NCBI GenBank assembly: GCA_949987565.1
Contig: OX465107.1
Coordinates: forward strand, 19,740,273-19,804,272
Source: Luidia sarsii
Lineage: Eukaryota; Echinodermata; Asteroidea; Paxillosida; Luidiidae
DNA: 64,000 nt
Reading direction: 5' to 3'
Shown here: positions 43,500 through 57,733 of the stretch, in pieces
How the letters are laid out: each line of letters starts with the position of its first letter
How positions within the stretch are numbered: position 1 is the first letter of the stretch
Position numbers and translations under genes: made by a program
Notes under the pieces: model-generated
What the model was told of the DNA's origin: nothing
Databases searched by the model: none
What the model saw: the letters and a program-made list of their open reading frames with translations, nothing else

Positions 43500-46400
43500 G
43501 ACCGAGCAATTAGTAAATGTGACGACGCGGATTCTTGCGGTTTGGGGACATTTCGTCCCCCCCCCCACATAATATTACATCGAATGGCGTAAAACTGGGG
43601 TTGGTCGCGGCACACGGGACGATGTTCGCGCTCCGGCGTGATTGACAGTTGGACCGCGCCGTCGACTCGACGCGACCAACCGTATACGTGACCGATCCTT
43701 TCACTGGCCGCTCGATCGCAATGCATGCCAGGTTCCCCCCCCCCCCTCCGGATCCCCTGCGCCTGTCCCGCCCCATCCACCCTCAACCCAGTCGCCCCCC
43801 CCCCCTCGTGTACATTTTGGCGTAGTTGCCGAATTCTGACGCCCTGAAAAGAAAAGCGGTTGATCGCTGCCGTTTCACTCTCCCAACTGCACACCCGCAT
43901 CCTCCTCAACCCACGGCCCAAGCGCGTGCCTTTATGTGGTGTGTGTGTGTGTGTGTGTGGGGGGGGGGACAAAATGGCCGTCGCGGTATTGAAAAGTTGT
44001 GGTTTTTATTATGGCCAAGATACCGTGTGGTCGAATACTAGACACGCGAGGAAACGTTCACACGAGCATATAGGGTTATTGGCTTTACACTAGTGTCTGA
44101 TTTGGGCCGTTCATTCTTCCCCCACTCAGCGGACCCGCCGACCCCTCCTCTGCAAATATTGAATGGATCGTTCTCTAGGGGGGAGCATGCAAAGCTATTC
44201 ATCACGTCCCCACGTCAAGCGATCTATATGAATATTCATTACTTCACTCTCATTGATATGCCGAGGAGCACTGTTCTGGAGGAGGAGGAGGGGGGGGGGG
44301 GTTACATTGCCTATTGTTTATTTGGTAAGGGGCGGGGGGGGGTGCGTGTCACACTTTGCTGGCAATCACTTCTTGGTCAGTTTTAAGATGGGAGAACAAC
44401 CCTCATTTCCAGGGACGGGGATGAAAAAAAAAGTTCCCTGCGTAATCGAATCCCTTAATTTGTTTTGTACGTGGTGCAGTACCGTGCCATGCCATGGTCA
44501 CACACATGCTTCCCTGGATGTGCGCGCCTCTTTTAGGTATACGGTCAATGTCCCTCCTGCATATTATACGGGCTCGGTCGTTGGCCGATATAATTATAAT
44601 GTATTAATTACACGTAGGTCTTACCCCATTCTGATACTCTTCCGGATTCCGTGGCTCTCACTTTGCGCGCGCGATTCTTTTAATAGGTAAATCACTCCCT
44701 CCTGTGAAATCACTCGTTCACCGATTCATTCAAACAGGCTTCTCCTTTATGATACCCTCAAATTCAGTGGCTCTTTTTCTTCTTCTTCATCTTCTCTTTT
44801 TTTTTCAAAATGCGATTCAATCCTGTTAAAATGTTACAATGTTATATTATTCTTTTTTCAGGGTTGAGTGGGTCATTGAACATCCAATCTCGATACACCA
44901 TTCGCCAACTGCTAGGTCTGTACCAGTTTTAGCGGTTCCGATCCCTTTGATGTTTTTTTTTAACTTCTTTCCCCTCCCCCGTCGGCTTCCCTTTTTGTCC
45001 CTTTGCGCCCATTTTTCTTTTCACTCGCACTAAAAATGTTCATAATGAATGTGAACTCGCGCCTATCAGCCAGACTGATGATGGAATGGCCTAGCATACG
45101 AGTGCATTACATACAAACTGCTTATAACGATTGTATAGGGTACCTAAAAGTAAAAGGGGAAATACCCCCTCCAATATACGCCCATCGTTTCTCCCCATAG
45201 GATCAACAGGTGTATGGTGTTAAAAACTACTTAACTTTAACTTCTTAGGGGGTAGCAAAATCCTATTAAAATTGGGATAACACGGGATTATCAGTCACCC
45301 ATAAATCAAATTCTAAAGGTTTTTTTCCACCAATGCCCAGGACAATGGAGTAATTCTACAATGCTTGGGACGAGTTTGCACGAGTTAGACCAGTCCCCAC
45401 TTGTGGTGTGTCTCCTTCTTAAGTTTGTATGTTCGAGGGGGTCATTTACATCACTTCAGATGCTTTTTTTTCACACTGCCTCCCTAAGACACTTATGAAT
45501 ACCCGGTAATCCGTGAAGACACAGTTGAAGAAAATATCATCGCCCATCGAGTGTGTGTATGCTACTGCAGAGTGACGGCTTGTACGAGATTAGAGTGTGC
45601 AACTGATACGGATACGCATAATACGTTCAGCTATATATCCGTACCAGTTAGTGGCCATTCCGCAAACCCGGTGTATTGGTGGCGCTGTTAGCAATCCCAA
45701 CGCTGTGTCAAATAAGTCTAAAAGGAAGTCTATTTCCGACACCATGCGCCCACCTTTTGATATCCTACTTTGAGACTAATCTGTTCGTATTTCAAAGTCT
45801 TTCAAAATAAAAACAAAAATGGCCCCAACATAGGCCTACTCAGCGATTGCGGTACTCATTTCTGGCCAACACCATCCATATTGACAAAAAGTGAAGACGA
45901 TTGACTAGAAATAAGAATTTCCCCAAGCGTTTGTTTTCTTACGTACAGCGAGCGGGATCGTCGACCACATGTTTAGCGGATAGTAGGCCTACCCTGTACT
46001 AAAGTACTTAAGTACGGTAATGTATGACGTCATAATTGATGACGTATCTCTCTTTTATTACACAAAAATAGGACTAGTATCACCTTTAGGCCTAATATAA
46101 TATATTTCAGGCTATTCATGGTAGATTCGTGAGTCAAGAAAAGTTTGCCGTTACATCAGGAACGCATAAACACTTTTCATTTGTTACTTGATCTCTTGTT
46201 GCGTTTGTTCTGTACTATCCCAAGTCCATAGGTTCTTATCAGAACCCCAACCCCGACAAAGAGATTATGCTTGTACACGGTGTACCTGCAAAACTACTCT
46301 TGACTTCCTCTGTTTCGAAAGGATTTAACTCAGTTGAGCATTTATTCAACAGTTCGATAAGGTCATGTTAATCCGATGCATGTTTACGTAGTCTATTTTT

Positions 46401-49035
46401 TTTCATGTTTGCAAAATCTATGATCAAAATCTAAACATTTAATGCGTGCGACTTATGAAATCCGGCTACCCGTCTGATAAGTTGCTGAAGAAATCCTATA
46501 CGTGTGGTTAAAGAGTAACCCGAATTTCCGCAATGGTCCTTTTGTGCCAGTGTGCTGGCGACAGAAGCCCATTAAACCATGAATGTGCAGATGGGGGTAT
46601 TATACAAACAAAAGAGCAAAAACATTTTTTTCGGGGAAATTCCCTTTGAAATACCAAAGGTTAAGTTTTTTTGGACCGCGAACCCGGATACAGTTGCCTG
46701 AGAGGAGCCGAGCAGAACGGTCAAAGACTAAGCTACACATTCAGCCGCGGTTTCGATCACAAGTCGTGATATATACGTCAGTGAATGCGTGTTTACTAAT
46801 GTAAAATCCCATTAGTGACCAACGACACAAAAAAGAGCCAGAAATATTGTCTTGGCTTTCAGGAAGGCGTCATTTCAAGGTTTGTTTGATGTAAGCAAAA
46901 GTAATTATATGCATAGGTCTATACAGCCAACATTCAGGGTATATAACAGACTATGTTTCTAAACTGTTTAGCACAATCCGAATGAAAAGTCAACATGTGC
47001 GTTTAACAGAGCTTGAGTCTTGCAAAATAACTAATGATTTCTTCTACACCGTATCCGTATTACACTTAAACGTACTGATTCATGTTGGTGTGGTGATTCA
47101 TAACTGATTCGGTATACTGTTTTAATCAATACATGTAGGCCTATACTGTACTGGATTTCCACAATACATCTCCACAGTACCGGTAAAGATAACTGAACAT
47201 TTTTGTATACAAACGCTGTCTCTACTCTTGATCAGCTAAAATTATTCTAACTGTATAATCGGAAACCGGCACTACCTCTCGTGCAAATCGAGGCTCTACC
47301 TACAATTCATGTGATTCGTTGCTAATCAAAAGCGCCACGTGTGCTTGGCATAACCACACGACAGATAAGTGTGTCTTAAAAGGGAGGTGCCGACCTACAT
47401 TTTGCTGCGGGTTCTTCAAAGTTCTCGACAAATAGGTACCAAGATTTCAATTGATCAATGTGTCTACCTTTAAGTGATTCCTTTACGTGATCATTGGCCC
47501 TTTTCCCATGTATGAAGGAGGCAGTTAACATCGTAAACACTCTCTGTCATCAATGTTGCAGTTTTAGAGGCATACTTTAGGCCGAAACATGCATGCATGC
47601 AATCATAGTCACATATTACATGTTCGATGGCCAAAGTGGAGAAGTTTTAAACTAGGAGTTGTCAAGCGTTGAAGAGTAGGCTATGTGGTGAAGCAATGCG
47701 GTGCTGCATTGGCTGCATGTATGCGCTGATGGGAGTGGGTTTGGCATCCGCCTCGTCTCTAATAATCCGCAATGCGGGTACGACGATCAGTAAACCACAC
47801 TATACAGCGGCAGGGTGACACATTCACTTCAATCAGATCACATTGAGTTTTGAGAACTGTCGTGTTGTTTTTTTCGTTCAACCGCGCATTCTTCCATCCA
47901 TGCTTTGATAACGTGTCTCGTTCTTTGGAAACAACCACTTAATTCATGCGAAAACTAACAAGAATCAACTGATTTCCCCCCCCCCCCCGACTGGACCCCC
48001 CTCAAAAAAAGTCTGCAAAACAGTTTGGCCGATCGATTCAATCTTTTGAACGAATCCCAGCACTATTTCATAAAAGGGAGTTCGGGTAAAGTAAAAAAAA
48101 AGTGGGGGAGAGAAAAGCTTCACCTCTGTAATTACGGGCAGATTTCGGAAGCATTGTGTGATGCTTTTTTAGTTGCACTTCTCTTCAGCAGTGACTGGTT
48201 TGGAGTGCTTTAAGAAAATCACCCAGACACCCCGCAAACAAGTCGTATGGAGGTATATTGGTGTAGGCCATAGAAGCCCAATCCTCCCCCTCTCCCTCTC
48301 TCTCTCTCCCCCCCCCCCCATTGAGGCCCAACAACGCGCACCGCTTTTGTCCCATCAGGGCCAATTCTGTACCCCTCTTTACAAAGGTCCACAATGGATT
48401 CGCCGGGCGCAAAACCTGGCTGTCGCCATAACAGGGGAGCGGTTCTGTAGGGGGGAGAGCGCCCCCCACCCAAAGCACGCTTGGCACACGTTGGTGGAAC
48501 AATTAAGGCACGCGACGAAAACCATTGAAGCCTTCTCGCCCGGGGCTGGGCTTTTTAACCCTTTATATGATTTTTTTTGGGAGGGGGAAAGGGGGGGGGG
48601 TTGGGTTTTTTTACGCGCGCTTTTCCACCCTCAGACCAGTTTTTAACCCCAGTCACAACTTGATCATTTTCCTGCATGAGTTTTGGAGTGAAAGTTTTTT
48701 TTCTTCTTATTTTTGGTGTTGGCATGGCGTTTGGAATGCCCCAAGGTATACATTAATATGTTCCCCGATCATCATCACTTGGTCCATTACTACGGGCGGA
48801 GACAAAGCTTAAGGCGTAACTCAATGTGGTTTGGTATTTTTAGGGCTGTATACCTTTTTTTTTATTAAAGGACTTCATACGAAGCACACGGGGAGGCATA
48901 TCCCATAGGCTCGACAAGCCCTGTGAGATTGTTATGAACCAGAGAACTATAAATTACTTAACGCTGCACCATACTGTTTGTTGACGTCTATACTTCCTAA
49001 CTAATGTTTTAACAGAGGAATAGGTCTATACCAAA
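43500..49035. other. No gene recognised
   Basis: Several homopolymer C and G runs (about 43556, 43735, 43796, 43958, 44287, 47977, 48308, 48588) and a GT run (43937-43958). A small hairpin sits near 45617-45665 (AACTGATACGGATA facing TATCCGTACCAGTT). No protein-like frames with splice context. Confidence 0.45.
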
Positions 49036-49039
49036 CTGT

Positions 49040-49200
49040 TTCCAGGTGATTACTGACTGACTAAAACAACCAAAATGCAATCTCAAACATTTGGAGGACC
49101 TGACGTTTCGATCCGAGCATAACCTGTTTGCTTTTCGAGAAAGGTCATGCTATATGCCTGTATAAGATCGGAATGTCAGATCACAGACCGTCTACTTTTT
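49040..49200 (+). mobile_element. Family A foldback element
   Basis: ATTACTGACTGACTAAAAC, GGACCTGACGTTTCGATCC, then GAGAAAGGTCATGCT and GATCGGAATGTCAGATC as the opposing half. Confidence 0.65.
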
Positions 49201-51602
49201 CAGATATGTTTTAATGCAGGGCTCACTCTTTCAGCAAAGTAGTTGGGTTTGTTTTTCTTTCTCTGCAGCACAGATTATTTCGTTTTGTCCTGGTATAGTT
49301 CTGGTACCGAAAATACCGAGCATTCGAACGCCAACTTGCGACAGTTTTGAGCGTCCTCGCCGGCCTTATCGCCATCCTTGAAGGCGACAAATTTGCCCGT
49401 TGTGTTTGGTTTTCGTGCCGAGGTACAATGTGGAAACAACCTTGTCGAGCTGAAAACAGACGGCGACAATCGGCGAGACTTCAGAGTGAGGTGCGAAAAA
49501 CTTGTACCTACACTGTGAAGTACTAGTATACTCACGGGTGATCTGAAACTGCGCGGGCATTCACCGGAACACTGTCTGATGCACTTAGGCCTATACTAGT
49601 ACTAGAAAGTACGGCTTCGATGCCAAAAAGAATTAGGTTGGGCGAGTCTTCCGAACGTTACGGTTCCCCCCTCATCAGCAAGCGAAGCCCTACCAGAGAT
49701 TGCACGGTGCTAATCATTTAAGAGGATTAAATAAAAAAAAATAAAAAATGGCCGGACCACGGCAAATATATCGACCAAGTTGCCTCCAAGGCCCTACGGG
49801 GGAGGCACCCGGGTACAAAGTGCGCCTCGGCACGCTGTTTACCAACGGGCCAGCCGAACGCACACCCACCAACCCCCATGCGCTGCATGCAACGAGAGAG
49901 GCTCAGCTCTTCATGGGTTTCATGGTTTTTTTTTAAATGTATTTTTTTCTATAGCTCTCAGTTTGTGGCGCATAGCTCGCTCGAGGGGAGGGGGGAGGGG
50001 GTGGGGAAGGGGAGAACCTGTTGAGCGGACGGACCTGTTCCATTCCCGGTTCATTGTATAAAGGGTCCAGGCACGGTGCTAAACTAACCTGTTTTGGGGG
50101 AAGTGAATCGAAAAGCGACCCCCGGGATCGCCCCTGGGGGAGGTTTTGCATTATGAGCCCGCTACCACACGAGGAGGAAGAGAAGGATTCAATGAAACCC
50201 AAATTTGGCCCGTATGAAAGATTTCTCGCCTAGCCATGCCCCCTTCCTCTCTATTTGACAAATGCATTCTGAGTGGGAATATTAATAAATCGACATGAAA
50301 TTATGATGTCACGACCTAAATCGGTTGCCAGGATGAATCATATCAAAGTCAAGTGTTTACCCACCAAAACGTGCCAGCCAGGGCAGGCTGTCCACAGTGT
50401 TCTAAAACACACAGACGAATGGATATTGGCGTAATGAGCGATACATACACCCAACGTGAACGTTAAGTTATCTAACTGACGTCAGACGAATGTATAGGCC
50501 TATAGGCTAACACTGTATTGTTTAACACGTAGCCTATCCATACCAATGCAGTCCATCGATTTAGGGCGCAATTTCATAGACCTATTTAAGCGAAGCTCGT
50601 GCATGTATATGACGAATATCGAGTGCTTTGCATAACCTGTATGTGGATTCTTGGCTGAAAACCTGATTTCATTCACGTTTTGGTGTTTATGGAGAGGCAT
50701 ACTGGGAGATATTCCAGTATACACCCATTTTAGGCCCGTGAACTTTGAAGCATTTTGAAGGCTTGAACCACTAAAGTACAATTAATAAGATATGTTAGTA
50801 CCTATTGTTTATTTCAAAATCTCCATAGATTAATGGGCTACGTGATTAATGATTAATTCTATTAATTGAGTCGTTGAACAGATTCAGTAGTGAAATAGCA
50901 TTCCGCAAGTCTCTGTAACGACTTTTGTGAACGTTCAAATGTTGCTGATTTCCAGAGGGATTAATTTGCAGTTTGAAAGTTAATCTTTTTTTATACTGTT
51001 GGTCCCTGGCTTGACCTTGCAACAGTGCCCTCTTTCTTATTTGGACATTTTTAAAGGTAAAAAAGATGATCAATTTATGACCTCACTAAGAAAAAGAAGC
51101 TTGCCAAAATGTTTGTACACTTCAGATCCCTAGATGACAGCAGAAAATGAGCTCGACTGTGATATATATTGCAGAGACCCTTTAAGCATGATAAGCCTCG
51201 CCTAATAAAATGGGGAGGGGACATTTAATAGAGCTGCTTAAGCCGTCAAAATTTGCTTAAGCGTAAAATTAGTCATGATTCATGGGTTCACACTGCCAAC
51301 CAAACTTCACTTCTGGTGGAATACAACTTGAAATCAATTGACAATTTGACATCACATCTCTCAGTGCGGTTTATAATCCTGTCAGTTACACAAGAAATAC
51401 TTTTCCTGCTTAGCAGATTTTCCCGCTTAAGCGGCTCGATGAAATTGGGCCCCGATTGCTACCGGTAGCTAAAGTTCCACTTCGGTAGGCCTATTTCATG
51501 CTAAGCACCCATGATGGGGATACAAGTCGAGGGCAGCAAGCATAGAGTGAAATAAGGCTGCAGGAGTCTTTGATTAAACGAGGACGAATTATCATGCTTT
51601 AA

Positions 51603-51951
51603 AGGCCCAACACAACACTGGGAAGACCGGAAAACATCGATGTCCACATATTTCCTTCTAATTTACACAGTTTGTAGATGGACATGATATAATCTTCATG
51701 ATGAAATCTTAGGGTCTGAGATGCTGTACTTTTCGAGAAATCTTCACTCAAACATCGACAAATAGATTATTACTCGCGAGTAATAAACTATTTCTTACGC
51801 TACAGGATGGTGCGTAAACCGTGACGTTTTTTGGCCATTTTATACTTTGTCAGATTACCATTTGAGCAGGATTTCTTTTTTGGAATGTTAAATGGTTTAA
51901 ACGCACAAACTGTGGCAGTCTTTTGACCTTTGCCAATGTTGTATAGGGCCT
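51603..51951 (+). mobile_element. Family C foldback element, full length, TTAA flanks
   Basis: AGGCCCAACACAACACTGGG to GTTGTATAGGGCCT, with TTAA at 51599-51602 and 51952-51955. 349 bp. Internal text CATCGATGTCCACA and ACTCGCGAGTAATAAAC is shared with the other copies. Confidence 0.9.
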
Positions 51952-54676
51952 TTAAGCAAGTTGTCTTGCTTAAGCGGCTCTATATGAATTTGGGCCCAGC
52001 CCAATCGAAATGAGCGCCCTCCTGCTTCGTAACGTCTGAGGGAAACTAAACTGTCCATACGGCACCACAAGTAACTGCTATAATGTAAAAAAAAAAAAAA
52101 AAAAGGTCGACAGTATTCACTCAACTTTATTTGACCAATTTCGACACAAACATTCCACGAACGATTTCATCGTTGTTCTGCTGCAGTCCCTGTGCTGGAC
52201 TGCGGCGATCGAATTCGACCACAAACTCACGGCCGAAGGCCAAGCGTTACTTTGTGCACATCGTTATTTACAGAGCACGACGTTAATTATTTACGCGCGA
52301 GTGCAATGAGTGGGCGATGGCGCTCGGATTGAGCACCGGGCAAGCCAGAGCTAGCGACGTCAACGGAATGTTATCAGTGGCCTCTCGGTTTTCATGTTGG
52401 TTTCTCCCGTGATATTCGGTCCCTCCCCTTAAAGTTAAACTATACACTTCGACGCTATAAATTACGAAATCTTGAATGCCGGGGGGAAAATACACCACCG
52501 AGTGACCCAGCGACGCTATGGTGGTCTCATTTTACCAGGGCCAATAAAAAGGGGGCAAAGTTTACAGCGATCGTGGCGCGACAAACACATAAAAATAGCG
52601 CAATTAGGCCTTCCATATAACACTGTGGATGAAAAGCCCATTATCGTGGCTGGCTGGGTATAAAGAAAAAAAACCGGCCGTGGTAGCTGGCAAATAATTG
52701 GTCAGAACTCGGGAAGGTGGGCATGCGCTGAGGAAGGAAGCTATAGCTGGATTGATAGAACGAGAGCATGCGATGTGGCGGACGACAACTTCCCCACCCC
52801 CCCCCCCCCCCCCCTCCGCCACACACACCGTCTATCTCCTGTTGTTCGAATTCATCCTTATTTTGCATATATATGGATGAGTAAACAGGCAGGCACCATT
52901 GAGCATTCATTGTAAGGGACAACCGCCCCCTCTCTTTTTGAATCACTCCGTCCAAACACAAGAGCCAGGACATCATTCTTTGCCATGCACTCCAGTGTTT
53001 GAACGGTGACTGTATATTCGAGATGCTCCCTCCTCCTCCCCTTCCACCACCACCACCACACCCCGCCGCCAAGCCATCCCGCACCGTGTACCTATTTACT
53101 CATCGCGGTCTGAAAATGAGTTTCAGGCGCCCGCGTTAAAGAGATGTGCCGCCGACTTGGGAGAAGGGTAAAAGAGGCGGCCCGCTCAACCGAGAATAGA
53201 AACGCAAGCAGGAGGTAGTTATTAAGCCTCAGCAAGATTATAACCTTAACTGTGAGCCGATTGAGCCAGCGTTATCAGAGCCGTGCGATACGGAAAGGCC
53301 CACATCTCTGATATAACAAACTGAGATTCACGGCGGTTTTCTCCCCCCTACACAAACCAACCCCAAAGCACGCAATCGTTGGTATGTCCAGATTCCCATT
53401 AGGCCTAAAAGAAGCCAAGTTGATATGCTTCAAGCTCTCACTAGATTTTTTTTTATACATCTCCATTTGTGACTGACTGAAGTCAAACTTTAAGGTAGGG
53501 TACACCAGTTGCGAAGGTCGAAAAGTCGCTTCCATACTAACTTTGGCAAACTTAACGTATAGGCCTACATAAAATAATACTCTTAATAATACTCCAGCTC
53601 AATTCGTCAACCATGCCACGAGTAAAACCGTGGAAACGAAATGAAATAACCCCTTTTTGCGGACATAGGGAGCGGTATTACTAAAACGAACTTCGTGGAG
53701 CGATCGTTGGAAATTCCACAAAATATTCTCATTTTTCGAAAACGGAAAGATTTTCGACAGCCAACATTATTTTCACTGAGTGTCTGATACCATTATGTCT
53801 GATACCACTTCGTGATGAGTACCCGGTAAGTCATTTTCTCAAATTTTCTTAAATTCCGGAAATTGAGCACTTCGCAAAAATGGTGCACCCTCTCTTTAAA
53901 TCACACCAACGCGAGTGAGACTCCCGCCTCGGCAAGTGTGCCCGAAGTGCGCCCCTTTAAGTTTTTTTTTTTAGGGGGGAGGGGTTTTGTTTGGCACGCT
54001 TTGGAGATATCAATGTAGTTTCTGCATATTGACACAAAACCCTAAGCACCGCGTCCCCCCCACAGATCAAACAGTCCAACCACGCGACCCTGCCCCGATA
54101 AGATGCAGTGGGTAATCGCTGGGTAAAGTTTGGGTAGACCTGGGTAGACGGCCCCCGCGGGCCCCCTCCAAAGTTCGCTCGGGTGCTGTCCCTACCCCCT
54201 CCCCCTTCTTCAATTGACAACGGCGCACGCATCCAGTCATGCCGGTCTATAGACCTATACCAAGCTGTGGTCTCCCCCTTCTCAAATGCCGCACAGAAAA
54301 CAGCCTGGCGCCGGCCACTAAATGACCCCCTCCCCTCTTTCAAGAACCCCCGTTTTTTATTATTATTATCATAAGCCCCGAGATAAACCCGTTTCTTTAG
54401 TATCAAGAAATACGGGTAGGGGGGCCTATATAGAGGAGGGGGTAGTGGTGTGTATTAATCCGGGGTGAGCTCCGTCCCTTGGTCGGTGTAGATTGTCGAG
54501 TGGACTTTTGTATCGGATACCAAGAAAGCTCGGCAATTTTTATACCCTATCTTAAAGACAAGCAATTAACCCGCTTTTTCGGTGCCTCTGTTCCGAGACA
54601 AATGAGCAAACAAAAAGGAGCGGGTATCGCGAAGTATACACGTAGTAGGCCTATCAGTCAAAGGTAGACCCACGTA

Positions 54677-55249
54677 TCACTCCCAACATTCAACAGTGGT
54701 GAATGATACCGGTGAATTCGTAACAAAGTTACTTGGTATAGCCATAGTACAATACGAGCGTCTGATCATGCAATGTTCCGAAAGTTCTTTCATTAGACAT
54801 TTCATGACATTTGGGGTAGTAGGCACCCGTTTTGTGACACGATAAAAATATGTCCTGAATTGAGGCCCATATATACATGCATACAGATTTTTTTTAAATT
54901 TCCTGTTGACTCGATCGACACACGGGCTATACTTCCATATAGGAACCATTGTGTCCGTTTCGTTTGCACGTATACCCACATCAATAGAACCCACGCACCC
55001 CCCATGAAATGTTGACTCGGCATCAGCCACCCAACCCTCGGCGTACTTTGCATGGCTAGTCTCCCGACGTGCATACCAAACGCCAGACATCAACACGCCA
55101 CGCGCAGCCGCTTCTTGACACCGCCAGCGTGGCCGGCTCGATTCAAGGCTATACCCTTGCCCTGCCATGGAGCTAGAAAGCTGCGTGTGGCATCTCCCAG
55201 GATGCAGCGCGCTTTGTATCGAGACGCCGTGATAAATAGTCCCGGACAT
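54677..55249 (-). CDS. 190-codon open frame, unidentified, doubtful
   Basis: The longest frame in the right half not made of simple repeats. It starts MSGTIYHGVSIQSALHPG and ends SFTTVECWE. Composition is unbiased but there is no domain, signal or repeat I recognise. A second frame overlaps on the same strand. In this GC-moderate stretch such a length can arise by chance. Confidence 0.12.
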   Translation of the reverse strand: MSGTIYHGVSIQSALHPGRCHTQLSSSMAGQGYSLESSRPRWRCQEAAARGVLMSGVWYARRETSHAKYAEGWVADAESTFHGGCVGSIDVGIRANETDTMVPIWKYSPCVDRVNRKFKKNLYACIYGPQFRTYFYRVTKRVPTTPNVMKCLMKELSEHCMIRRSYCTMAIPSNFVTNSPVSFTTVECWE

Positions 55250-56499
55250 CGGCGTGGGCAGCCACGATAAATGCCCTTTTTTCGGAGAGGGAAACCTTTA
55301 CTAGTCTTGTACAAAGACCCGCTGCCGTCTACCCAGCCATCCATCGTGATTGATAAACCGGTCTGTATGTACGGAGGCAGCCCCCTGCCGCCCAAAGCAA
55401 GGTCATTTAGCACCGACTGACAAGACACAGAACCGGCGGCTGATCGAAGCTCCCTTCTAACGGAGAAAGAAAAATACCCGAACGAAGAAGATCTCAATTG
55501 GCCAGCAGTCTGTACTCAGCCGTGTGCGCTTTCAATGGCCGAGTTGACATTTACATCTGAAGCAAGAGTCCCCCCCTCTTGTATCATATACAACATACAA
55601 TGGCCCATCTGACGGTTATAAATTGTTAGAGTAGAACTTCAAATCACCCTCAAGGGTATTGCTGACGGAATCATTCAGAATATTCCATTGTCTGTTATAG
55701 CGATGTTTGTGGTGCTTAATGGCCCATAGTCACGAGTATTAGTCATCGCGAGTTGGAACAATATTTCCAGTAGCTTCTCCCTGCCTTCTACAAAAACAGA
55801 CCAAGTTGAACAAATGGAGGGGGGGGGGTGACGAATTGAGTTGGAGTGGAACTTTTTGTTAGGTTAGTCAATAATATTTCTAGGGACAGTATTTTAAGAC
55901 TGACTCTGAGGCTTATGCTCATCACGAGTTCGCGTGATATTTAGATGCAATGTCAAATGTAAGCTCATCTTCTAAACAGCACCAGTGTTTCTCCTACGTC
56001 CATAGGAAAATGTCTGCGCTCTACAGACAAGTCAGTATTCGGCTTTTGAATACGCGAGTCCAACGTGTATAGCCTGTATCAAACATACGGTATGCTTGCA
56101 CATACACACTGTGAATCAACATATTTTATCTATACACCGAATCGCGCACAACGATACAACGGTACAACGACAATGTTCTCGAAACACGGTGTTATCTATA
56201 TGGTTCGATGTATCCGCTGTAAACCGCTGTTAGGAATTCGTGGTATTTTATGGTTTATCTAAGCTAAAGGCCGACGCTCACGACAGCCTACCTGTTGAGC
56301 AGCTAGCCGGGCGTGGATAATATTATGGTCTTCTGCCTCTTGGGTCGGGGTACCATACTTGTCCTGGATTTTTTTTTCGCCTCTCGACTCGAGGAAAACA
56401 AGTCACGGTGGGCGGCCAATGAAAGCGTACGCTCTGTTTAAGCGGTTTCTTGTTGAAAAAAGAGTCACTGCAAATTTAATTGCATGGTAGATTGACTGT

Positions 56500-56672
56500 A
56501 GATGGCCTGTTAATTCCATTTTCTCGTGGCACACGTCTTCTTGTAAGCGAGGAGTCGCGGGTTCGAATCCAGCACGAGCCACTTGTATTCTTTCAGCAGG
56601 CAATCGGGCAAAGCACAAAGCATACAGTGGTGTTTTTGTTCGCGTCGGGTGGGCCAAACCCTTCTTGAAGTA
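56500..56672 (+). mobile_element. Family E SINE
   Basis: GGAGTCGCGGGTTCGAATCC holds an intact B box, followed by AGCAGGCAATCGGGCAAAGC and GGGCCAAACCCTTCTTGAA. Confidence 0.75.
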
Positions 56673-57079
56673 CATTCTTCTCGACGCAAAATCCATTATC
56701 ATATCTTTGGTAAACTGACATGGAACCAAAATGGCGCAACACTTATTACTGCTTAATCATCCAAAACCTCTCGTGTATGCACAGTGGTATCGACAACTTG
56801 GGCTTAGCTATCACCGAACCGTTTAACATCAGTAACTGTGGCTGCTCGGGGGTTTACCGGGAACGCATTACGCAACACAAGGCACGCGAGGAGTCTATGC
56901 AAACATTGCGCCCACAGACATAATTGTTTTCAGCCCGACTGTCGGTGGATGAATAGCTTTTTCCCGACAACTTCATTGATAGGCCGTGTCGCGTACCCAT
57001 GGAGACTGCTACATACATGTACCATCTCCCCTGAACACGTGCGATCTCGTATTTACTCGCAACCTAATTCTGAATTTAG

Positions 57080-57235
57080 ATTTGAAGGTATGCACGGTGG
57101 AAATTCCAAGTAGGAGGTTCGGGTTTGCGTGTACTCTGCCACTGCCAGTCGACGGGCTGAGTACACACTACCCGAAAACGTTGAGTTACCAATCTTTTCA
57201 GACCCACACTCCTCTCTGAAGAGATCATTCTGAGT
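57080..57235 (+). mobile_element. Family B foldback element, left and middle
   Basis: TTTGAAGGTATGCACGGTGG at the left end, then CTGCCACTGCCAGTCGACGG, CCGAAAACGTTGAGTTACC and CTTTTCAGACCCACACTCC. The middle matches 19605-19685. Confidence 0.65.
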
Positions 57236-57637
57236 CTTAGTTAATCCCGACCCCCCTAAAAAAAACCCCATCCCACCAGCATCAACATGATTTTTTTTTT
57301 CAAAATCACCCCTGTACCAAAGTGGGAGCCCTTTACCCGGTTGTCGCTGCAGCTCGGTAGAAAAAAAATCATCGAAAGTGCAAAACGTGCAGGTACCTTT
57401 AAAACCTATTATCATGAGGGCCTGGGCCGCGGCCACAACGAACTTTTCAGCTTCTGAGGCAGAGGTTGAACCCTTTATTGCGTGCATTGACGGGGAAAAG
57501 AAAAAAACCACCCCTCGCGGCACCAGAGAGCGAGGTTGAAATCTATAACCTCTGACAATTTCCCCACCACGTGGTGAGGGCTTAAAAGACCCGTTCAGAG
57601 CTCAATAAATGATTTTTTTTTGTAGAGAGTGTCTGTG

Positions 57638-57733
57638 TGTGCATGTCGGGGGGGGGGGGTTGGGGTGTGTGTGGGTGGGTGTGTGTGTGGGGGTGGGGGT
57701 TGGTGCGTGTGTGGGGAAGGGGTGTGTGTGCCC
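57638..57733 (+). repeat. GT/GGGT-rich repeat
   Basis: G-run followed by GTGTGTGGGTGGG text. Confidence 0.9.

Larger units (their letters stand above)
51956..57070. other. No gene recognised
   Basis: Contains a poly-A run (52087-52104), C-runs (about 52793-52815) and a family E SINE (56500-56672). Apart from the frame at 54677-55249 I see nothing that could be coding. Confidence 0.4.

Noticed and set aside
48503..48520. TTAAGGCACGCG, similar to the start of miR-124
   Set aside because: The match ends after about 11 bases and no precursor hairpin surrounds it.
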